NCBI GenBank assembly: GCA_902783825.1
Contig: CACZSJ010000049.1
Span: forward strand, 1-6,327
Reading direction: 5' to 3'
From: Oscillospiraceae bacterium
Lineage (GTDB): Bacteria > Bacillota > Clostridia > Oscillospirales > Oscillospiraceae
Length of the DNA: 6,327 nt
Shown here: positions 1-5,906 of the stretch, piece after piece
How positions within the stretch are numbered: the stretch's first letter is position 1
Layout: every line of letters starts with the position of its first letter
Translations under genes and position numbers: made by a program
Notes under the pieces: model-generated
What the model was told of the DNA's origin: nothing
Seen by the model: the letters and a program-made list of their open reading frames with translations, nothing else
Databases searched by the model: none

Positions 1-551
1 ATCTCCCGGAGTACCCGAGGGGAGAGCACGTAAATCCCGGTGTTGACCAGATCGGTCACCACCCGTGTCCAGTCGGGCTTTTCGATGAAGGCGTGGATTC
101 GACCGCCGTCTTCGGTTACAACCAGGCCGTAGCGCAGCGGCTCGCTGTTGCGGCAAAGGGCAAGGGTCACGTCCGCCCGACTTTCCCGGTGCCGCTGCAG
201 CAGTCGGCTCAGATCAAAGTCACAGGCGGCGTCGCCGCTGATGACCAGAACCGGATCCTCTCCGATAAAATCCTGACAGTTCTTCACGCCGCCGGCGGTG
301 CCCAGAGGCTGGTCCTCCAGCCGGTATTCCAGAGAAAGGCCCAGGCGGCTGCCGTCGCCAAAGCAGTCCATGATGTCCTCCGCCCGATACTTTACCGCCG
401 CGCAGACCTGGGTAAAGCCGTGGCGGCGCAGCAGCAAGAGAATATGTTCCATCAGAGGCTTTCCCAACAGCGGGACAAGTGGCTTGGGGCGCTCTCCGGT
501 AACCGCTTTTAAGCGACTCCCCTGACCGCCGGCCATGATGACAGCTTTCAC
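1..551 (-). CDS. Sugar-phosphate nucleotidyltransferase (mannose-1-phosphate guanylyltransferase-like), N-terminal part only
   Basis: The 183 codons seen form most of a nucleotidyltransferase (NTP_transferase, Rossmann-like) domain that joins a sugar 1-phosphate to an NTP, giving a nucleotide sugar for cell-surface polysaccharide. The nucleotide-binding motif AGGQGSRL (residues 7-14) is followed by RPKPLVPL (21-28), which carries the conserved lysine. PLGTAGG (82-88) is the base/sugar-contacting loop, ISGDAACDFDL (104-114) holds the metal-binding Asp107, FIEKP (155-159) and VNTGIYVL (169-176) complete the family pattern. The start is a GTG at 549-551, placed directly before KAVIMAGG and preceded by AGGAAGGGAG on the minus strand; no ATG fits in frame nearby. 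The GDAxxDFDL form resembles clostridial GDP-mannose-type enzymes, some of which are fused to a phosphomannomutase-like domain; the missing C-terminus prevents deciding this. GTP/mannose, UTP/glucose and dTTP/glucose specificities cannot be separated here. It is transcribed divergently from gdpP, so it is a separate unit. Confidence 0.9.
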   Translation of the reverse strand, partial: MKAVIMAGGQGSRLKAVTGERPKPLVPLLGKPLMEHILLLLRRHGFTQVCAAVKYRAEDIMDCFGDGSRLGLSLEYRLEDQPLGTAGGVKNCQDFIGEDPVLVISGDAACDFDLSRLLQRHRESRADVTLALCRNSEPLRYGLVVTEDGGRIHAFIEKPDWTRVVTDLVNTGIYVLSPRVLRE

Positions 552-576
552 AGGCTCCCTTCCTTTCTCCCCGGGC

Positions 577-596
577 GGCGCTGCGCCTCGGAGGCG
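577..596. repeat. Two overlapping short palindromes in the leader of the nucleotidyltransferase gene
   Basis: GGCGC-T-GCGCC (577-587) and CGCCTC-G-GAGGCG (584-596) are both perfect around a single central base and share the bases CGCC at 584-587. They lie 26-45 bp upstream of the GTG start of the minus-strand gene. As RNA they could form two small, mutually exclusive hairpins; as DNA they could be a protein site. No T-run follows, so this is not a terminator. In such GC-rich DNA chance is a real possibility. Confidence 0.3.
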
Positions 597-612
597 ATGT
601 TTTGACGGCATT

Positions 613-642
613 ATTATTTGTCGCGGGGTTTAAATTATTTGT
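613..642. repeat. 9-bp direct repeat ATTATTTGT, two copies 21 bp apart
   Basis: ATTATTTGT occurs at 613-621 and again at 634-642, a start-to-start distance of 21 bp, close to two helical turns. The second copy ends on the first base of the -35 hexamer of the gdpP promoter. This position suits a regulator that binds one face of the DNA next to RNA polymerase. The repeat lies in an AT-rich stretch, so low complexity could produce it without function. Confidence 0.4.
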
Positions 643-670
643 TGTAAACAGAAAATAGATTTGATATAAT
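642..670 (+). promoter_or_regulatory. Sigma-A-type promoter for the gdpP operon, extended -10
   Basis: The -35 hexamer TTGTAA (642-647, 4 of 6 matches to TTGACA) is separated by 17 bp from a perfect -10 TATAAT (665-670). A TG at 662-663, one base before the -10, makes it an extended -10. Expected transcription start is around 677, giving a leader of about 36 nt to the gdpP ATG. The divergent minus-strand gene must have a promoter in the same AT-rich region (about 601-660), but I see no equally clean hexamer pair on that strand. Confidence 0.8.
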
Positions 671-700
671 ATATCCTTGCATCGGTATCTTAATCGATCG

Positions 701-705
701 GGAGG
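701..705 (+). promoter_or_regulatory. Ribosome binding site that fixes the gdpP start
   Basis: GGAGG lies 7 nt before the ATG at 713. A TTG at 677 is in frame and would add 12 residues, but it falls at the predicted transcription start and could not have an upstream ribosome binding site on that transcript. The ATG at 713 is therefore chosen. Confidence 0.85.
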
Positions 706-712
706 TGCGGCG

Positions 713-2713
713 ATGAAAACCAATAAGAATCTCAAACGGCTTTCGGAGCCGGGTGTGGGGATCCACCTGCTGTTTATGCTCCTGTTTGCCCTGGCGACGC
801 TGTACTTCCGCCTGTATTATCTGGCGGCGGCCGAGGGCGCGGTAATTGTGGTGCTGCTCGTGTATACCCTGATTGCCCGACGCATCAAGGAGAAACAGCT
901 TGCGGCCTATATCGAGTCGGTGACCTATGACTCGGAAAACGCCAAAGACAATACGCTGATGCATTTCCCCCTGCCTATTGCCGTGTTCCGGCTGGACGAT
1001 TCCACCATCGTCTGGGGCAACGACATGTTTTTTGACATGTGCGGCGCCGGCGGCGCCCGCCTGGACGCCAGCATTACGGATCTGGTGCCGCAGTTCAGCG
1101 GGAAATGGCTGCTGGAGGGAAAAAGTCAGTATCCCTCGCTGCTGGAGATAGGCGGTCGGAAGTATCAGCTTCACGGCAACCTGATCCGCTCGGAAAAGAA
1201 CGAGGAAGACAGCGCTTTTATGGGCATCACCTATTGGGTGGACGTTACAGAATATGACGATATCCGGCAGACTTATGAGAGCACACGGCCGGTGCCGGGG
1301 ATCATCGTGCTGGATAATTTCGAGGAGCTGTCCAAGAACCAGCCGGAGCGGATCAAAAACGAGATCCGGGACTCGGTGGAGGAGCGGCTGGGACAGTGGT
1401 GCGCCGACTACAACGGTCTGCTGCGCCGTTACGACCGGGATCGCTTTTTGCTCCTGGTGGATAAAAAAAGCCTGGAGCAGATGCGCCAGGACCATTTCCG
1501 CCTGGTGGAAGACATGCATCAGGTGAAAAACCCCAACGGCATCGAGGCCAGCATCAGCATCGGCCTGGGCGAGGACGCTGCCAGCTTCAGCGAAGGGCTG
1601 CAGTTTGCCGACATGGCCGCGGAGCTTGCCCTGTCCCGGGGCGGCGATCAGGTGGTGGTGAAAAACCGGCTGAGCTTTGAGTTCTTCGGCGGCCGGGGCG
1701 GCGAGGTGGAAAAGCGCACCAAGGTTCGCTCCCGGGTGATGGCCAATACCCTGGCGGAGCTGATGCGAGATTCCTCCCGGGTGCTGGTGATGGGCCACAG
1801 CATGGCGGACCTGGACGCGCTGGGCGCGGCGGTGGGCGTGTGCTGCCTGGCCAGAAAATGCGGCGTTAAATACGGCATTGTCATCGAAACGGGCCGGAAC
1901 ACCGTAGGCCAGCTGCTGGAGCGGCTGCGCCGGGAGCCGGAGTATAAAGACGTTTTTCTGGAGCCGCAGGAGGCTCTGCTGGCTGCGGACGGGCGCACCC
2001 TGCTGGTGGTGGTGGATACCAACCGGCCCGAGCAGGTGGAAGACCCGGATCTGCTGGCGGCCTGCAACCGGGTGGCGGTGATCGACCACCACCGGGTGGC
2101 CGCCACGTATATCCAAAACGCGGCCCTGGGCTTTATCGAGCCTTACGCCTCCTCCGCCTGCGAACTGCTTACGGAGATCCTGCAAGAGGTGGCGGAGCCG
2201 GCGGATGTGCTGCGCTTTGAGGCTGAAGCCCTGCTGGCCGGCATCGTGCTGGATACCAAAAGCTTCTCTCTGCGCACCGGAGAGCGCACCTTTGACGCGG
2301 CAGCATGGCTGCGGCGGGTAGGGGCGGACACCACGGAGGTAAAAAAGCTGTTCCAGACGGACATGGAGCGGACCGTGGCCAAGTACAAGCTGCTGCAGCT
2401 TGCAAAGGAATACCGGCAGATCGCCATCGCCGCGGCGGACGAGCCCCAAGAGCGGGTGACTGCGGCCCGGGCAGCGGACGAGCTGTTGAACATATCCGGC
2501 GTGGAGGCCTCGGTGGTCATCGCGCCGGACGGGGCGGGCAACGCCCTGGTATCCGCCCGATCCATCGGAGAGCTGAATGTGCAGATCCTGATGGAGAAGC
2601 TGGGCGGTGGCGGAAACCGCAGCGCGGCGGCTGCCCAGCTGAGCGATACGTCGCTGGAGCAGGCGGTGGAAAAAGTCTACGCCGCTATCGACGAGTATTT
2701 GGGGCAGGCCTGA
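713..2713 (+). CDS. gdpP: Membrane-bound cyclic-di-AMP phosphodiesterase GdpP (YybT family)
   Basis: Hydrolyses the second messenger c-di-AMP to linear pApA at the cytoplasmic face of the membrane, and so influences potassium/osmotic balance and cell-wall stress. The 666 residues match the usual 655-660. Order of domains: two membrane segments (about 15-33 and 36-54), a PAS-like domain (about 80-155; heme-binding in the Bacillus homologue), a degenerate GGDEF domain (about 190-320) with YDRDRF (240-245) in place of GGDEF, then DHH (about 350-515) and DHHA1 (about 585-660). Metal-site motifs are intact: GHSMADLD (361-368; His362, Asp366, Asp368), VVDTNRP (433-439; Asp435), VIDHH (456-460) and GIVLDTKSF (510-518; Asp514), with PYASSACELLTE (477-488) between them. 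The DHHA1 glycine motif reads GGGGN (631-635) where GGGGH is usual. First gene of the plus-strand operon; rplI follows after 42 bp. Fold and metal site are clear; activity toward c-di-AMP is inferred from the family. Confidence 0.96.
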   Translation: MKTNKNLKRLSEPGVGIHLLFMLLFALATLYFRLYYLAAAEGAVIVVLLVYTLIARRIKEKQLAAYIESVTYDSENAKDNTLMHFPLPIAVFRLDDSTIVWGNDMFFDMCGAGGARLDASITDLVPQFSGKWLLEGKSQYPSLLEIGGRKYQLHGNLIRSEKNEEDSAFMGITYWVDVTEYDDIRQTYESTRPVPGIIVLDNFEELSKNQPERIKNEIRDSVEERLGQWCADYNGLLRRYDRDRFLLLVDKKSLEQMRQDHFRLVEDMHQVKNPNGIEASISIGLGEDAASFSEGLQFADMAAELALSRGGDQVVVKNRLSFEFFGGRGGEVEKRTKVRSRVMANTLAELMRDSSRVLVMGHSMADLDALGAAVGVCCLARKCGVKYGIVIETGRNTVGQLLERLRREPEYKDVFLEPQEALLAADGRTLLVVVDTNRPEQVEDPDLLAACNRVAVIDHHRVAATYIQNAALGFIEPYASSACELLTEILQEVAEPADVLRFEAEALLAGIVLDTKSFSLRTGERTFDAAAWLRRVGADTTEVKKLFQTDMERTVAKYKLLQLAKEYRQIAIAAADEPQERVTAARAADELLNISGVEASVVIAPDGAGNALVSARSIGELNVQILMEKLGGGGNRSAAAAQLSDTSLEQAVEKVYAAIDEYLGQA

Positions 2714-2755
2714 GCGGGGCGGCCCTTTGCATCACGGAAGAAGGAGGACGCGCGC

Positions 2756-3205
2756 ATGAAAGTGATTTTCAACGTGGACGTGAAAGGACAGGGGAAAAAG
2801 GGAGAGATGAAAGAGGTCTCTCAGGGCTATGCCCGCAACTATTTGCTTCCCCGCGGCCTGGCCTCTGAGGCTACGGCCGATAACCTCAATGCCCTGAAGC
2901 TGAAGGAAAAGGCCAAGGCCGCGCAGATTGCCAAGGAGAAGGCGCTGGCAGAGGACTACGCCAAGCAGCTGGGCGCCGTGCAGGTGACCGTGCGGGCAAA
3001 AGCCGGCAACGGCGGCAAGCTGTTTGGGGCCGTCACCTCCGAGGCCATCAGCAAGGCCCTGAAGGAGCAGCACGATATGGACATCGAAAAGAACAAGATC
3101 GTGCAGACGGAGCCCATCAAGAGCTTTGGCAGCTACACGGTCAAGGCCAAGCTGGGTTATGAGATCACCGGCAACATCAACGTGCTGGTAGTGGAAGAGA
3201 AGTAA
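2756..3205 (+). CDS. rplI: 50S ribosomal protein L9 (bL9)
   Basis: Structural protein of the large ribosomal subunit. It binds 23S rRNA near the L1 stalk through its N-terminal domain, extends outward on a long helix and helps limit frameshifting. The 149-residue length is standard. The family signature spans residues 13-36 (GKKGEMKEV, then GYARNYLLPRGLA). A charged, Ala/Lys/Glu-rich helix (about 41-72) links it to the C-terminal domain with GNGGKLFGAVT (84-94) and PIKSFGSYTV (120-129). The ATG has a strong AAGGAGG (2741-2747) eight nt upstream. It sits 42 bp after gdpP and 54 bp before dnaB, the gdpP-rplI-dnaB order being common in Firmicutes. Confidence 0.98.
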   Translation: MKVIFNVDVKGQGKKGEMKEVSQGYARNYLLPRGLASEATADNLNALKLKEKAKAAQIAKEKALAEDYAKQLGAVQVTVRAKAGNGGKLFGAVTSEAISKALKEQHDMDIEKNKIVQTEPIKSFGSYTVKAKLGYEITGNINVLVVEEK

Positions 3206-3215
3206 GACGCCGGAG

Positions 3216-3240
3216 CGCGCCGGCACAGTGCCGGGGCGCG
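3216..3240 (+). other. GC-rich RNA hairpin between rplI and dnaB
   Basis: CCGGCA (3220-3225) pairs with TGCCGG (3229-3234) around a CAG loop. The stem extends by four more pairs (CGCG at 3216-3219 with CGCG at 3237-3240) past a two-base GG bulge at 3235-3236. No T-run follows, so it is not a canonical intrinsic terminator. It ends 6 nt before the dnaB Shine-Dalgarno, so it could be an RNA stability or processing element protecting the rplI message, or could damp dnaB translation. That role is inference; the pairing is visible. Confidence 0.45.
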
Positions 3241-3259
3241 GAGGCGGAGAGGAACGGTC

Positions 3260-4600
3260 ATGGACGAGTTACTGGGCAGAAAAATACCCCATTCCGCGGT
3301 GGCGGAACAGGCGGTCATAGGCTCCATTCTCATCGACCCTAGCTGCGTTCCGGCAGTGCTGGAGCAGCTGAAGGCGGAGGAGTTCTACGCCAAGCTCAAC
3401 CGGGATATCTACGAGACGGTCTACAGCATGTTTGCCTACGGCCAGACCATTGATCCGGTCACGGTGCTGGATCAGATGAAGGTTCGGGGCGTGTATCAGG
3501 ACAACTGCCCGGACTATGTGGCGGAGGTCATGCGCGTTACTCCCACGGCGGCGAACGTGCTGGAATATGCGGCCATCGTCCGGGATCGGGCGCTGCTGCG
3601 CCGTCTGGGCGAGACAGCCGATGAGATCAATAACATGGTCTATGAGGGCAGCGGCGAGGCGGACGCCATGCTGGAAGCGGCGGAGCGGAAGGTTTACGCC
3701 CTGCGCCAGGGGCGCGCCATCGGCGGCTTGGTGCCGGTGTCTTCCGTGGTGCAGCGGGTGTTTGACAATCTTTCCGAGGCGGCGGCAGCCGGCAGCCGCA
3801 TCCCGGGCATGTCTACGGGCCTGCCGGATCTGGATCGGATGATTCTGGGCCTGAACAAGAGCGAATTTGTCTTGATCGCCGCACGGCCCGGCATGGGCAA
3901 AACCAGCATTGCGCTGAATATCGCCCTGTACGCGGCCATGAATCTGAACAAGAGCGTGGCGATCTTCTCCCTGGAAATGTCCCGGGAGCAGTTGGTATCC
4001 CGGCTCCTTTCCCGGGCGGCGCTGGTCCCCTCCCAGAACCTGCTGACCGGACAGTTGACCGAGCAGCAATGGCGGGACATCGCGGACGCGGCCCAGACCC
4101 TCAGCGCCACGGACATTCGCATCGATGACAATCCCACCTTGACGGTGTCGGATATGAACGCCCAGTGCCGGCGTTTGCAGAAGCTGGACCTGGTGGTGAT
4201 CGACTATCTGCAGCTGATGCAGTCTGCGGGCAGCGGGCACGGCTGGTCCAATGAGAGCCGCACCCAGGCTGTCAGCGACATCAGCCGGATGATGAAGATC
4301 ATGGCCAAGGAGCTGAACGTGCCGGTGCTGTGCCTGTCCCAGCTCAGCCGTGCCAACGAGCAGCGCCAGGACAAGCGACCCATGCTCTCGGACCTCCGGG
4401 AATCCGGCTCCATCGAGCAGGACGCGGATATCGTCATGGGCCTGTACCGGGAGGGCTACTACAACCAGGAGAGCGAAAACCCCAACCTCACCGAGCTGAA
4501 CGTACTGAAAAACAGGCACGGGGAGACCGGGCGGGATTACCTGGCCTGGCTGGGCGAATACACCTCCTTCCGGGATTCCGACCAGCGCCATGGGGAGTGA
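3260..4600 (+). CDS. dnaB: Replicative DNA helicase DnaB (called DnaC in Bacillus)
   Basis: Hexameric ring helicase that unwinds DNA at the replication fork and contacts DnaG primase. The 446 residues are full length compared with about 454 in Bacillus. The N-terminal domain (about 8-110, beginning HSAVAEQAVIGSIL) is followed by a linker and the RecA-like ATPase domain from about 180. Walker A is ARPGMGKTS (208-216), FSLEMS (236-241) carries the catalytic glutamate Glu239, Walker B is VVIDYLQLM (312-320; Asp315), SQLSR is 360-364, and SGSIEQDADIV (382-392) is typical. KNRHGETG (417-424) corresponds to the common KQRNGPTG and keeps the arginine finger Arg419. No intein interrupts the ATPase motifs. 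The ATG follows GGAGAGGA (3246-3253) at 6 nt spacing. Its last 11 nt overlap tilS. Confidence 0.98.
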   Translation: MDELLGRKIPHSAVAEQAVIGSILIDPSCVPAVLEQLKAEEFYAKLNRDIYETVYSMFAYGQTIDPVTVLDQMKVRGVYQDNCPDYVAEVMRVTPTAANVLEYAAIVRDRALLRRLGETADEINNMVYEGSGEADAMLEAAERKVYALRQGRAIGGLVPVSSVVQRVFDNLSEAAAAGSRIPGMSTGLPDLDRMILGLNKSEFVLIAARPGMGKTSIALNIALYAAMNLNKSVAIFSLEMSREQLVSRLLSRAALVPSQNLLTGQLTEQQWRDIADAAQTLSATDIRIDDNPTLTVSDMNAQCRRLQKLDLVVIDYLQLMQSAGSGHGWSNESRTQAVSDISRMMKIMAKELNVPVLCLSQLSRANEQRQDKRPMLSDLRESGSIEQDADIVMGLYREGYYNQESENPNLTELNVLKNRHGETGRDYLAWLGEYTSFRDSDQRHGE

Positions 4601-5906
4601 GATCTCCCTTTCCCGGGAGCTGCTGTCCCCGGGAAGCCGGGTATTGTGCGCCGTCTCCGGCGGCGCCGACTCGGTGTGTCTGCTCCATCTGGTCCGCTTG
4701 CTCCCGGACGTGGAGTGTCTGTGCGCCCACTATGACCACGCCCTCCGGGAGGATTCCGGGGAGGACGCCCGGTTCGTGGAGGCGCTGTGCGCCAAATGGG
4801 GCGTCCCCTTCGTCACAGAACGGGGCGACGTGGCGGCCCGCTGCCGCCGGACCGGGGAGAGCGTGGAGACCGCGGCCAGGGAGCTGCGCTACGAATTCCT
4901 GTTCCGCGCCGCGGCAGAGCTGGGCGCGGATCTGATCGCCACCGCCCACAACAAAACCGACAACGCCGAAACGGTGCTCATGCATCTGGCCCGGGGCTCC
5001 GGGCTCCGGGGGCTGTGCGGCATCCCGGAACGGCGGGGGATCATCGTCCGTCCCCTTCTCCACGTGTCCCGGGCCGATATCCTCGCCTGCCTGGACGAGA
5101 GGGGCATCCCTCATCGGGAGGATCCCACCAACGCCCGGGACGACTGTGCCCGGAACTACGCACGGCACCACGTCCTGCCGGCCATGGAGGCGCTGCACCC
5201 CGGGGCCGCGGAGAACATCGACCGGCTGACCCGCTCCCTGACGGAGGACGAGGCGTTCCTCCGGTCCCTGGCAGAAGAATGGCTCGCGTCCCAGGGGGAG
5301 GAGCTGTCCGTGCCGGCGCTGCTGGCCCTCCCCCGCCCCGTGGCGGCCCGGGCCCTCCGGCTGTGGACCGGCGCAGACCTGACCCGGGAGCGGACCGAGG
5401 CCCTTCTGGGGCTGTGCCGCTCCGGACCCTCCGCACAGCTGGATCTGCCGGGGATGCGCGTTTTCCGGCGTTACGGCGTGCTGACGCTGACAGCCACGGA
5501 GGCGGAGCCGCTCCCCTCCCGGGAGATCGTCCCGGGAACGCTTCTCCTGCCGGAGGCGGGGCTGGAGCTGGTATGCACCGCTCATTGGCCGGGGGAAGAA
5601 ATTCAAACTTCGTTCAACATTTTTTCCTTTTCATATGACAAGATATGTGGTAAACTAACGGCTGCGCGCCGCGAGCCCGGGGACAGGATGGATCTTCTTG
5701 GCCGGACGGGGACGCGAAGCGTGAAAAAGCTGATGATGGAGGCCCGGATCCCCCGGGCGCGCCGGGACAGCATTCCCGTGATCCGGGACGGACAGGGCGT
5801 GCTCGCCATCCCGGGCATCGGCCAGAGCGCCCGCGCCTTCCCCTCGCCGGGGGAGAAGTTCTTTACCATTACGTTCCGAGAGATCGGGGAGGACAGAGAA
5901 GAATGA
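4590..5906 (+). CDS. tilS: tRNA(Ile)-lysidine synthetase TilS
   Basis: Attaches lysine to C34 of the CAU-anticodon isoleucine tRNA using ATP, so that it reads AUA and is charged with isoleucine; normally essential. At 438 residues it matches the long, multi-domain form (432 in E. coli). The N-type PP-loop SGGADS is at 23-28, followed by AHNKTDNAET (119-128), RGSGLRGL (135-142), RPLL (154-157), EDPTN (177-181) and RNYAR (188-192). A middle tRNA-binding domain (about 205-300) leads to the C-terminal TilS domain, with GDRMDLLG (364-371), KKLMMEARIPRARRD (379-393) and IPGIGQSARAF (408-418). The ATG overlaps the end of dnaB by 11 nt and has no clear Shine-Dalgarno; no better in-frame start exists, and the PP-loop at residue 23 fits the family. 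Residues 338-356 are encoded by unusually AT-rich codons that contain a promoter. Confidence 0.96.
   Translation: MGSEISLSRELLSPGSRVLCAVSGGADSVCLLHLVRLLPDVECLCAHYDHALREDSGEDARFVEALCAKWGVPFVTERGDVAARCRRTGESVETAARELRYEFLFRAAAELGADLIATAHNKTDNAETVLMHLARGSGLRGLCGIPERRGIIVRPLLHVSRADILACLDERGIPHREDPTNARDDCARNYARHHVLPAMEALHPGAAENIDRLTRSLTEDEAFLRSLAEEWLASQGEELSVPALLALPRPVAARALRLWTGADLTRERTEALLGLCRSGPSAQLDLPGMRVFRRYGVLTLTATEAEPLPSREIVPGTLLLPEAGLELVCTAHWPGEEIQTSFNIFSFSYDKICGKLTAARREPGDRMDLLGRTGTRSVKKLMMEARIPRARRDSIPVIRDGQGVLAIPGIGQSARAFPSPGEKFFTITFREIGEDREE
5628..5656 (+). promoter_or_regulatory. Predicted internal promoter within tilS, driving hpt
   Basis: A -35-like TTTTCA (5628-5633, 4 of 6 matches) is separated by 17 bp from -10 TAAACT (5651-5656), with an extended -10 TG at 5648-5649. 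It lies in an AT-rich island (5601-5658, 16 G+C in 58 bases by hand count) within otherwise GC-rich coding sequence. The tilS codons here use AT-ending forms (ATT, ACT, TCA, ATA, GGT, AAA, CTA) uncommon elsewhere in the gene. A CATAT/ATATG inverted repeat (5632-5636 and 5643-5647) straddles the spacer and might be an operator. Transcription would start near 5663, leaving about 240 nt before the hpt ATG. Confidence 0.6.

Noticed and set aside
601..660. Defined minus-strand promoter for the nucleotidyltransferase gene
   Set aside because: The region is AT-rich and must hold one, but TTTACA (648-643) and the AATAAT-like sequences near 610-616 are not correctly spaced, so no hexamer pair is called.
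677..712. Upstream TTG start adding 12 residues to GdpP
   Set aside because: It coincides with the predicted transcription start and has no upstream ribosome binding site, whereas ATG 713 has GGAGG at ideal spacing.
635..2449. Long open frame of 604 codons on the minus strand opposite gdpP
   Set aside because: It is antisense to a clearly conserved gdpP, is rich in His, Gln, Arg and Ala as expected from reverse-reading GC-rich codons, and shows no recognisable domain.
3216..3240. Intrinsic terminator after rplI
   Set aside because: The stem is strong but is followed by a purine-rich stretch rather than a T-run.
3269..4591. 440-codon minus-strand open frame opposite dnaB
   Set aside because: It mirrors dnaB almost end to end, a typical shadow of biased third positions, with no domain signature.
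4488..5606. 372-codon minus-strand open frame opposite tilS
   Set aside because: Low-complexity Gly/Pro/Arg/Gln composition and full overlap with tilS motifs; GC-driven shadow.
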